The notes under the pieces: model-generated
What the model saw: the letters and a program-made list of their open reading frames with translations, nothing else
Database searches by the model: none
Told to the model about the DNA's origin: nothing
Part shown: positions 7,792 to 15,641 of the stretch, piece by piece
Layout: the number at the start of each line of letters is the position of its first letter
Position numbering within the stretch: the first letter of the stretch is position 1
DNA from: Methylibium rhizosphaerae
Lineage (GTDB): Bacteria > Pseudomonadota > Gammaproteobacteria > Burkholderiales > Burkholderiaceae_C
Assembly: GCF_006386545.1 (NCBI RefSeq)
Contig: NZ_SWAR01000016.1
Span: forward strand, 1 to 64,000
Reading direction: 5' to 3'
Length of the DNA: 64,000 nucleotides
Program-made: the position numbers and the translations under genes

Positions 7792-10700
7792 ATGAAGACT
7801 CACGGAAAAGGCCTCCCCCCGCTGCCCCCTGTGCGCGGCTCGTCGTCGCAGGCGCCCACTACTTCTCGCGCCACGGAGCCTGCGACTGACGGCACGCACC
7901 TGGCATCCATGCTGCCCGCGCACCCCCGTGCGCCGCGCGACCCGGCGGGCGCCCTGTCGGCACGCCCGAGAAACGCGGTGCTGCCCGCCGGCTCCTCGCA
8001 ACAGCCGGTCGTTCAGCTTCCCGGCGTGGGGGCGTCTGCCGACGCAAGCACGGTCCTGCCGCAGCCACCCCTCGTGCGGGTCCGGGTCGACAAGTTGTGG
8101 AAGAAGAGCGGATCACGCCAGGTGGAGTTCGAGCCCCTGCGCCAGGCGTACATCCGTGCCGGCAACGAAGCCATCCCAGGGCCGGAGTTCCTGCGCCTGG
8201 TCCACTTCCTCACGACGCAGGCCAAGGCGCCGGCGCTGCCCACCGGCCGGCCGGGCATCCACCGCCACGAGGTCGAGATCCCGGGCACGGCGGGCCTGGT
8301 GCAGGTGTTGCGGCGCGACCATGCCGACGGCTCACTGGCCGACCTGCGCATCGCCAGGAGCGGCGCCGAGGCCGATGTGCGCCAGACCGCCGCCACCATG
8401 CAGCGCGGGGCGGACAAGCGCGTCGCAACCCGGGCGGGACTCCTTGCAAAAGCGGGGCGGACCGCGGGCCCATCCGCACCTGCGCGTGACGCAGCCCCGC
8501 AGCAAACACCGCATCAACGTGTCTGGAAGGCACGCCGGCAGCAGCTGCGCGCCCTTCACACGGCTTACGCGCAGACCTTGCCCGGCAAGCGCAAGTTCTC
8601 TGGTGCGGACTTCCTCGAGCTTCTGGAGCAGCTCGCCGGGCAGCCGCGCGCATCGCAGCCGACCAACGTGGCCGGCATCGACCGGTGCCTCGTGCGCCTG
8701 CCGCGGCTGGATCAAGACGTACGGTTCCTGATTCGCCGCGACGCTGGCGGCGAGCTGACCGACCTGCATCTGCTGACTTCGATCGAAGAGGAAGGCCATG
8801 TGCTCGACAAGATGGAGACGGTCCGCAAACGTCACGCCACCAACGCATTGGCCAACCGGGTCCAGTACACGCGGGAAGATTCCGACAGCAAACACCTGCG
8901 CGACCTGTGGGACCACCTCGGGCCCCACCTGCAGGCGCCATTCGAGGCCTACGTGCAGCGCCGGCACGCGCTGCACGAAAGCCACGCTGGGATCAACACC
9001 TTCGTGCGCCACCTCGACGACCTGTGCAAGAAGGAAGGCGGCACGCTCGTGAACGCGGAGCACGGCATCGCACGCCACGTCCTTGCCCTCGAAGGCAGCG
9101 ACAGGCCCGTCACCCTGCTGCGACGCGTCAGTGCCGAAGGAGCGCTCACCCTGCGCCATGTGGGGCGAGGCCTCATGGATGAAGTGGCGACGATCAGAAA
9201 CATGATCGGCCGCATGCAGGCCAGCATCACGAACGACCAGCGGGCCGCCCGCGCCGAGACGCGCCCGGCCGGTGTGCCGCCTGCCGCCGAGCCGGCCGGG
9301 GCGCGCGCACGGCGCCTCACACGGGCCGACCAGCTCACGCTGGCGCTGGAGGCGATGGTTGCCAACAAGTCCAGCGGCAAGCCTCTGCTGGAAGGGGCGG
9401 AGCAGGCTGCCGGAGTTCCCGGGCCGACGCTTCGCTCCTGGTTCACGCACGAGGGCAGGCTGAGGCGATCGTTCGACGCCATGACGGCCCTGGTGGCCTT
9501 CTTCGACGAGAGAAGCGCCATCCACCAGCACCTCTCGGCATTGGGCCATGAAGACCAGGCCGAGCGCCTGCCCCAGCCCCTTTCGGCCGAGCTGGTGGCG
9601 GCCGTGCTGCAGGCCCGGGTCGACCACCCGGCCGCCACCAACGGCGCCAGCCTCGCGCGGCTCACCAGCGGCAACCGCCGCGTGATCGACCGCACCGTCG
9701 ATGCACGCACCGGCACCTTGATCATTGGCGACCACCGCCTGCAGCACCTGCCCGGGTACGACACCCACTGGCAGGCCATACGCGCGGCCTTGCAGGCCCT
9801 GGGCCACGCAGAGCGGGCGAGCGGCTTGCCGCGGCCGCCCACGGCCGGCGAGCAGTTCGTGCTCGCCCTCAAGGAAGACCTGTACCCCATGGCCGCTGCC
9901 GTGAGTGCCATGCAGGCCGAGCCGGGCCTGCCTGTGCGCGAGGCGGCGCGCCGCATGTCGGACTCGGCCGAAGTGGCCGAGCGTCTCCAGATGCTGGTCG
10001 AGCCTGGCGGGCAGGTGCGCAGCCGCGCCGAGGTCGCGGCGCGGCTGCCCGACCTGGAGCTTCACCGACACGAGGAGCTGGACACCTTGCTCGCGCAGCT
10101 GAAGCCGGCAGTGCCGTCGCGCATGCGCCGCGCGCTGGTGCCGGGTTTCGGCCACTTCGGCGCGAAGCTGTTCATCGTCAACAAGACGGACGACGGCGCG
10201 GGCGTGCAGAGCACCACGAAGCAGGGCCTGCGCGCCCTCTACGCCGACAGCCTCGACCTGGTGATGCCGCCGCGCTCGTTCCGGCATGACCGCGCGCAGC
10301 AGGCCTTGCGGTGGCTGTCGACGGTGCTCAAGAAGGAGTTCAAGACCACCGAGGTGCAGTGCTACTTCGATGCGAAGCGCAACAACGTCTGGGTGTCCTC
10401 GAACAGCGAGCGCACGAACCGCAAGATCCAGGAGTTTCTGGCCTCTGGCGGGCTGAAGAGCCGGCTCGAGCAGGGGAGCGCGAACCCCTCTGCCAGCCGC
10501 GAGGACCGGCACCAGTCGAAGCTGGCACGCAAGCTGGCCGAGCCCGAAGCGGGCGGCGCGATGGCGCCGGTGCTCAAGGCCATGGTGGCGAAGCGCTTCC
10601 GAGTGCCCACCGAGGCCGTGTACCAGCACGGCAAGGTCATCGACCTGCATGCCGAGCGGCGCATCAAGGACGCCTTCCAGGAAGCCACCGGCGAAGCGCT

Positions 10701-11307
10701 GAACCGGAAATCGCTGGCCGGGACGATGCGCCCTTGCACCGTGTGTGCCGAAGACCTGGGCCTGCCGCCCACGGCCCGCCGCGGGCCGGCCTGGCTGTCG
10801 CGCGCGGGCCAGGCCTTCTACGACGCCAACGAGATCGTGGAGCGCAACATCGGCCAGGCAATCGGCACCTACGCCTCGCTCACGAGAGCGGGCAAGCTGA
10901 GCGTGAACTACAACACCGACAGCGACTCGTCGGACGACGACGCCGCTGCCGCACGCGCACCGCGCCGTGCGGACCCGCAGGCGTCGCGGGCGTCGTCTTC
11001 GGCACCCTCCACGTCGCTGGCGCCCTCCATGTCGTGGGCGGTGCTGGGCAAGCGCAAGGCACGCGAGCCGCGCGTCCAGCCGCCCATCGAATCTCGTGAA
11101 CCGGGTGCCGCCGTCGAACCGAGGGCTGCGCCCGCTGTGAATGCGGCGAACACCATGACGGAGCTCACCCGCCATCTCGATGCCTGGAATTGGCCTGCTT
11201 CGCCGCCTCCCACGACCTGGCGGCCTGCTTCGCCGCAGGAGCCGGCCAGCCCCACGGGCCCGGCGGCGCCGGAAGACTCTCCCGCTCCACGGCCACGGCG
11301 GTCGTAA
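7792..11307 (+). CDS. Putative type III effector with C-terminal zinc deaminase-like domain (copy A)
   Basis: The product is 1,171 residues. It starts MKTHGKGLPPLPPVRGSS, an N-terminus shared with the genes at 22131 and 25169, followed by about 75 disordered residues. Three diverged repeats of about 110 residues follow (about 95-205, 241-345, 365-480), then a helical region with helix-turn-helix-like segments. Near the C-terminus H953-A-E955 and P981-C982-x-x-C985 form the zinc-binding signature of the cytidine/nucleotide deaminase superfamily, in which His or Cys and the PCxxC cysteines bind zinc and Glu shuttles the proton. A disordered acidic tail ends with a conserved HLDAWNWP motif. The closest families I can name are the toxin-type deaminases of plant pathogens, as inference. 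The start has a weak ribosome site. Copy B is at 25169. Confidence 0.65.
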   Translation: MKTHGKGLPPLPPVRGSSSQAPTTSRATEPATDGTHLASMLPAHPRAPRDPAGALSARPRNAVLPAGSSQQPVVQLPGVGASADASTVLPQPPLVRVRVDKLWKKSGSRQVEFEPLRQAYIRAGNEAIPGPEFLRLVHFLTTQAKAPALPTGRPGIHRHEVEIPGTAGLVQVLRRDHADGSLADLRIARSGAEADVRQTAATMQRGADKRVATRAGLLAKAGRTAGPSAPARDAAPQQTPHQRVWKARRQQLRALHTAYAQTLPGKRKFSGADFLELLEQLAGQPRASQPTNVAGIDRCLVRLPRLDQDVRFLIRRDAGGELTDLHLLTSIEEEGHVLDKMETVRKRHATNALANRVQYTREDSDSKHLRDLWDHLGPHLQAPFEAYVQRRHALHESHAGINTFVRHLDDLCKKEGGTLVNAEHGIARHVLALEGSDRPVTLLRRVSAEGALTLRHVGRGLMDEVATIRNMIGRMQASITNDQRAARAETRPAGVPPAAEPAGARARRLTRADQLTLALEAMVANKSSGKPLLEGAEQAAGVPGPTLRSWFTHEGRLRRSFDAMTALVAFFDERSAIHQHLSALGHEDQAERLPQPLSAELVAAVLQARVDHPAATNGASLARLTSGNRRVIDRTVDARTGTLIIGDHRLQHLPGYDTHWQAIRAALQALGHAERASGLPRPPTAGEQFVLALKEDLYPMAAAVSAMQAEPGLPVREAARRMSDSAEVAERLQMLVEPGGQVRSRAEVAARLPDLELHRHEELDTLLAQLKPAVPSRMRRALVPGFGHFGAKLFIVNKTDDGAGVQSTTKQGLRALYADSLDLVMPPRSFRHDRAQQALRWLSTVLKKEFKTTEVQCYFDAKRNNVWVSSNSERTNRKIQEFLASGGLKSRLEQGSANPSASREDRHQSKLARKLAEPEAGGAMAPVLKAMVAKRFRVPTEAVYQHGKVIDLHAERRIKDAFQEATGEALNRKSLAGTMRPCTVCAEDLGLPPTARRGPAWLSRAGQAFYDANEIVERNIGQAIGTYASLTRAGKLSVNYNTDSDSSDDDAAAARAPRRADPQASRASSSAPSTSLAPSMSWAVLGKRKAREPRVQPPIESREPGAAVEPRAAPAVNAANTMTELTRHLDAWNWPASPPPTTWRPASPQEPASPTGPAAPEDSPAPRPRRS

Positions 11308-11338
11308 TGCGCCGCAGCGCCCTCCGTGCTGCGCGCTC

Positions 11339-11399
11339 TTCGCCTGAGCGGCCCTCGGTTCGCGCCTCGCCGCCTTTCGCGCCGCGACTTGCCTATCGT
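11339..11399 (+). promoter_or_regulatory. PIP box and -10 for the gene at 11428
   Basis: The sequence at 11339-11363 is an exact TTCGC-N15-TTCGC. The -10 TATCGT (11394-11399) follows 30 bases later. The predicted transcript begins about 20 bases before the ATG at 11428, leaving room for the ribosome site GGGAGG. This rules out the longer reading frame that opens at 11326. Confidence 0.88.
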
Positions 11400-11427
11400 C
11401 GCGGCGATCGAATCAGGGAGGCACCCG

Positions 11428-13548
11428 ATGTCCGGCGAGCAGGTCCAACGCAGCGCAGGCGCCCGCCCGCTGCGACTCACGTCGTTGTCGCTCGAAGACG
11501 ATGACGCCGCCGGCCGCCGGCTGTCCCCACCGCGAACAAGCCCTGTAGCCAGCACGCCGGCGGGCATGGAAGGGCTGGGCAGACGGCCAGCCGCGGCGAA
11601 TTCCGACGCGGTCGCGCCGCGCGGCATGCCGCCAGGAACAAGTGCGCCCGCCCCCAAGCCCTCTGCCAGCACAAGCACCAGCATCCGGCCCTCCGTCGGA
11701 GAAACCGATGCGAGGGCCATCTACGCGGACGCCGTGCTGCGCGCCGCGAAGAACCAGGCGTTCATCCAGAGCTTGACCGCGGGTGGCGTGGACAACATGC
11801 CCACACTGCTGGTTGCGCGCGCGGCCATGCAGACGATCGACGTCGTGCAAAGCGGACTGGCCGCCTATGCGTCGCTGCCTTTTGGCGTGCGAAGCGAGCC
11901 CGAGATGCTGGGCGGGCGCGGAATGCTCGAGCAGCAGCTGAGCAAAAGCTCGCTCTTGTTTCTCACGCTGAGGGATCACGCCGAACCAGTGAACACGCTG
12001 ACGCGGGCACTGCCCGCCGACGGCGCCGATCCCGCCGAGATGCAGGCGTACCTGGGAGAAATCTCCGAGCGGCTGGCGCACTATCGCGGCGACGTCGCGC
12101 GCGTGCGAGGCGCAGACGAGGCCGTACAGAACGGCGCCCGGCGCGGAGAAATCTCCGCTGCCTCGGCCGGGCTCGCGAATTTCTGGGCCGTCGCCCACGA
12201 GTGCTACTCGAGCCGCCGCATCGTCGACCTCACGACACGGCGGCTGCAAGCGCATCGCGGCGGACTGTCGCCAGAGCTGCGTGGGGCGCTCAGGGCCCAC
12301 ATGGCGCTGATGGAGTCCAGCAGAGGTGCCTACACCCGGGCCTACGAAGTCCTGACGCAGCAGCGCGTGAACCCCGAGCACCTGCCCGGCGCGCTCGAAG
12401 CCATGCACAACATCCGGCGTGACTTCGAGGCCACCGGCGGGCAACTGTGCCTGGCGGCATCGCGGGAGATCGACAGCGCCTCCGACAAGTGGACGCTGGC
12501 GCTCGAGTGCGGCGACGCGGTGCGTCAATTCACCGCGTCGCTCGGCCCCCTGATGGCTCGGGCGCAGCGCAGCGTCGCGCAAGCTGCGCTGCCGCTGGCC
12601 GACCAAGCCGCAGCGACGGCTGCCACGTCGCAGGCGCCTGACCGTCCGCAACGCACGCAGGCGGCCGCGCCGGCGACATCGCGAAGAAGCCGCCGACAGC
12701 GCGCCGCGGCGCACAAGCCGGCGTCCGCAGAGACTGCGGCCGGCCCGTCGGTTTCGCCCGCCGACCTGCGGCGCGACCAAGCCCTGGCGGGTGCGCGGCA
12801 GGCGCTTGGCAGGTCACGCGACCTCGACCGCCAGGACGTCCAGCAGTCCCGCGTCGTGGACCTCGCACGCGCTTTGGGCGTGGACACGTCCACGGTGGAC
12901 TCGTTCGAGCGCCTGCACATCGACCCCATGCACATCGCGAAGACCGTCCGCGACTCGATGACGAAGTGGTTCGGCGACCCGGGGCCACTGCGCGCGGCGG
13001 GCCGGCAACTGGCCGCGCTGCCCACCGTACAACGCGGCACGCCGGAGGTCGCCGAGCTGTCCGCGCGGATCGAGCGCCGCGCCGCGGTGCTGGACCTGCT
13101 TGCACAACGGGTCCAGGCCGAGGAGATCGATGGCATCAAAGGCCACGCGTTCCCCAAGGGACACCATCTGGCGCGCCTGCTCGAGGTGGGGCACATCGCC
13201 CAGGCGCGCCCGCCGAGGCGGCTGCCCTCAGCGGGTGACCAGGGGCCCGCAGGCACCTTGTTCGAGATGGAGATCCGGCCCCGGCCGCGTGCGGACGGTG
13301 CGCCCACGCCTTCCCTCTACCTCCACCTCCACACCGATGCACCGGTGACGCCGGAGGCCGCGGCGACGCTCCCGTTGAACCGGTTCGCTGCCGTCCACGT
13401 GAAAACGGCGGAACAGCGCAACCTGGGCGCGAAGTGGGAAGAAATGCGCCGGGCGCTGGGCCACGATGACAAGGTGCACCGCGGACAGGTCGGCGCAGAG
13501 GTGCTGGAGAAGCTGCAGGCCATGTCGCGCCGTGCAGCGGGTCGGTAG
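11428..13548 (+). CDS. Putative type III effector, possibly XopP/HLK-like
   Basis: The product is 706 residues. The start at 11428 is set by GGGAGG eight bases upstream and by the PIP promoter in front. Residues 1-95 are Ser/Pro/Ala-rich. Residues of about 100-400 are a helical domain, followed by a basic, disordered linker. The C-terminal 130 residues hold a mixed strand region (LFEMEIRPRP, LYLHLHTDAPVTPE, FAAVHVKTAEQRNLG). From memory that last part resembles the C-terminus of the XopP/RipH (HLK) effectors of Xanthomonas and Ralstonia, but I could not check this. No catalytic motif is evident. If the match holds, it would act inside plant cells. It converges with the broken repeat-domain gene at 13593. 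Confidence 0.55.
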   Translation: MSGEQVQRSAGARPLRLTSLSLEDDDAAGRRLSPPRTSPVASTPAGMEGLGRRPAAANSDAVAPRGMPPGTSAPAPKPSASTSTSIRPSVGETDARAIYADAVLRAAKNQAFIQSLTAGGVDNMPTLLVARAAMQTIDVVQSGLAAYASLPFGVRSEPEMLGGRGMLEQQLSKSSLLFLTLRDHAEPVNTLTRALPADGADPAEMQAYLGEISERLAHYRGDVARVRGADEAVQNGARRGEISAASAGLANFWAVAHECYSSRRIVDLTTRRLQAHRGGLSPELRGALRAHMALMESSRGAYTRAYEVLTQQRVNPEHLPGALEAMHNIRRDFEATGGQLCLAASREIDSASDKWTLALECGDAVRQFTASLGPLMARAQRSVAQAALPLADQAAATAATSQAPDRPQRTQAAAPATSRRSRRQRAAAHKPASAETAAGPSVSPADLRRDQALAGARQALGRSRDLDRQDVQQSRVVDLARALGVDTSTVDSFERLHIDPMHIAKTVRDSMTKWFGDPGPLRAAGRQLAALPTVQRGTPEVAELSARIERRAAVLDLLAQRVQAEEIDGIKGHAFPKGHHLARLLEVGHIAQARPPRRLPSAGDQGPAGTLFEMEIRPRPRADGAPTPSLYLHLHTDAPVTPEAAATLPLNRFAAVHVKTAEQRNLGAKWEEMRRALGHDDKVHRGQVGAEVLEKLQAMSRRAAGR

Positions 13549-13592
13549 CACGGCAGTCCTTGAAAGGCGCATCGCAGGGAAGGGACTCCGGA

Positions 13593-15226
13593 TCAGGCCT
13601 GCCCGGTCCCGGGCGACGCGGTCGCGGCCTCTCCGGGCGACATGAGCATGTGTTCCAGGGATTCGGCAAAGTCCCGCAGGGGGTCGTCGTGCGACGCCGT
13701 CGCACTGGGCGGCAACCAGTGGCCCGTGTTCTGCAAGGGGGCGAGCAGCGTCAGGTCGCCCGCCGTTGGAGTGCCCGGATCGAACAGCGGAAAGTCGTCC
13801 GCGGTCTCGTACACCGGCGAAGAGGGCGCAGTGTGCGTGGGCGACATGAGCGAGCGCTCGAGGGATTCGGCGAAGCCTTGCAGCAGGTCGTCTTGTCCGT
13901 CAGCCGGCGTGGAGGGCCCGCTTCCCGGGGTGGCCGCAGAGGCGCCGGCCTCGCCGAGGGCGCACGCACGCAGATCCGCGACCGCCCGGTCGAACTGAGT
14001 CCTGTTCCAGTTGCCGACCTTGAGTTGCGGGTCGTTCTTGAGTCGATCGAGCAGTTCGTCTGCCAGGCGGGCACCACCGGGCTGCCGGTGCATCTGCACC
14101 CAGCCGGCCAGGCCGCCATGGCCCCTGGCAGTCAACAGGACGCCCAGCCGGGTCAGCAGGACCTGCTTGCGCTGCGTTTCCTGGGCACCGGTGCCGCGGG
14201 CAGCCTGTACCTGCTGCAGGAGCCGGAGGTCCTCCTCGGGCAGCAGCGTCTTCAGCGTCCGTGTCAGCTTGAGGGGCAACGCCTGTTCGAGCGTGAGCAT
14301 GCGTTGCTCGCGGGGCACCGCTGACAGTGCCTTGACGCAGGCGTTGAGCAGTGACCGCGTGAGCGCCGGGTTCGTCTGTTCGTTCTCGTGCGCGGTTTTC
14401 AGTGCGGCGGCGGCATCGCGCTGCGCCGGATCGGAGCCGAGCAGGCGGTCCAGGAACGCATCCAGCGTGAGGGCGGGCTGGCGCCGGAGCAGGGCATCAC
14501 CGAGATGGCCCAGCGTCGTGCCATGGCGCGTCGTCCCGTCCTGACGCGATATGTCGGTCTGTTGCAACGCCCGTTCTGCGGCGAGGACCACCAGCGTATT
14601 ACGCCCCGACGGCGGCAGCGACTGCATCGATCCGGTGGTCGCCGAGGTACCCGCCGCGGCCTGTAGCGGGCTGTGGGGACCGGTGTCGCGTGGCGGAAGC
14701 GGAGCTGTCGGGCATCGTGGGAGGCGGCGGGCAGCGCACCGCGCGGCGGTTCGTCCAGGCTGCATTTCCGCAGTTTCTCGGCTGCCTGGTCGAGTCTTTT
14801 CTTGTTCGCCGTGCCCAGGTGGAGCTCCGGGCCGTTCTTGATGCGGTCGAGCACCTCGGCTGCGAGGCGGGCACCGTCGGGCTGCTGCTGCATCCGCAGC
14901 CAGCCGGACAGGCCGCCGTGGCCCTTGGCCCTCAGCGCCACGCCCACGCGAATCAGCAACGCCTGCTTCTCCAGGGCGGCCCGGCCGCCAGGGGTGACCT
15001 CGGCGGCCCGCACCTGCTGCAACTGCCCGGCCGATACCAGGGAGCGGCGCGGCGGTTCCGACATCGACGCATCGGGCATCGTGCGGCGCGGGGACAAGCC
15101 TGGCAGGGCCTCGCCGGCGTCCTGGGTGCGAGGGCGCACCCGCCGTGCCTCACCGCCCGCGCTCGCCTCATCGACGCCCGGATCGGGAAGGGGGCGCCGG
15201 GCCGCGCCGGTGGCCTCGCGGATCAT
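13593..15226 (-). pseudogene. Broken paralogue of the two-domain effector (internal deletion and frameshift)
   Basis: This is a second copy of the 5383-7500 gene. From the ATG at 15226 (AAAGG 11 bases upstream) the first 80 residues match that gene's N-terminus (RRVRPRT, EALPGLSPR, PDAS, PPRRS). The frame then jumps from QLQQV directly into the second half of the repeat domain (GGRAALEKQALLIRVGVALRAKG), so the first half of domain 1 is missing. A frameshift at about 14690-14765 moves the rest, including a complete second domain (LPPSGRNTLVV to the end at 13593), into another frame. The C-terminus carries two copies of a (D)xLxxFAESLE motif. Expression would yield a truncated protein unless frameshifting or a sequencing error is involved. 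A perfect PIP box still lies upstream. Confidence 0.65.
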
Positions 15227-15323
15227 GCGTGCGGCCTTTCGCCGGCCGATGGTGCGTCGTCCTTCACCCTTGACATCCTTTTTACGCAGCGTCGAACCCA
15301 GGAGGCGGCAACCGCTGGGTGCG

Positions 15324-15383
15324 AGCCTGCACGGTCCCTGCGCCTGGGCACCGGGGGCGCGAAGCGGCGACGGGGATTGCGAA
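15324..15383 (-). promoter_or_regulatory. PIP box and -10 for the broken effector gene
   Basis: On the minus strand 15383-15359 is exactly TTCGC-N15-TTCGC, with the -10 CAGGCT at 15329-15324, 29 bases on. It lies back to back with the rightward PIP box at 15405-15429; only 21 bases separate them. Conservation of the promoter suggests that the gene was lost recently. Confidence 0.8.
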
Positions 15384-15404
15384 ACCGGGAGTCGTTCATC
15401 GGAC

Positions 15405-15429
15405 TTCGCATTCCGGTGCAGAGATTCGC
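15405..15429 (+). promoter_or_regulatory. PIP box for the SUMO-protease effector operon
   Basis: The plus strand reads exactly TTCGC-N15-TTCGC. No clean YANNNT hexamer occurs at 30-32 bases downstream, so the -10 is uncertain. The expected start point near 15470 would place the small open frame at 15510 first on the transcript, ahead of the gene at 15638. The three genes that follow to 21979 have no PIP boxes of their own that I can see. Confidence 0.78.
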
Positions 15430-15509
15430 CATCGTCATGGTTCACCTCCAGAACAGGGGTGCAATCCGTCCACACGAAGAAGCAGCTCTGCGACTTTCAG
15501 GGAGAAAGC

Positions 15510-15641
15510 ATGAGTTCCAAACAGATGCCGCCGTCGCGGGCGCATTCCTGCATCGCCATCGTCCCTTCCGGCGTCAGGCCCGCTGCCGCGGCGGAGCGCG
15601 CGAGGCATGGCCTCGGCGGTGCGTGGAGGGAAGCTCGATGA
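15510..15641 (+). CDS. Small 43-residue ORF in the leader of the SUMO-protease gene
   Basis: An ATG at 15510 follows GGGAG by six bases and opens a 43-codon frame starting MSSKQMPPS. Its TGA (15639-15641) overlaps the ATG of the next gene (15638) as ATGA, an arrangement that normally couples translation. It would be the first frame on a transcript from the PIP promoter at 15405. The peptide has no recognisable motif. It could be a real small protein, a leader peptide that tunes translation of the protease, or chance. Confidence 0.35.
   Translation: MSSKQMPPSRAHSCIAIVPSGVRPAAAAERARHGLGGAWREAR

Noticed and set aside
5383..8001. Extended 872-residue version of the two-domain effector starting at 8001
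   Set aside because: The extension would span its own PIP promoter (7575-7636) and the divergent gene's start; the ATG at 7500 has a ribosome site and a homologous start in the second copy.
8332..11175. A 947-codon open frame on the minus strand opposite deaminase effector A
   Set aside because: It is the antisense shadow common in GC-rich genes: no promoter, no ribosome site, and arginine/histidine/glycine-rich low-complexity translation. The plus-strand gene has a paralogue at 25169 and domain motifs.
13100..15230. Programmed frameshift in the second two-domain copy as the normal expression mode
   Set aside because: No slippery heptamer with a following structure is evident near 14690-14765, and part of domain 1 is also deleted, which points to decay.
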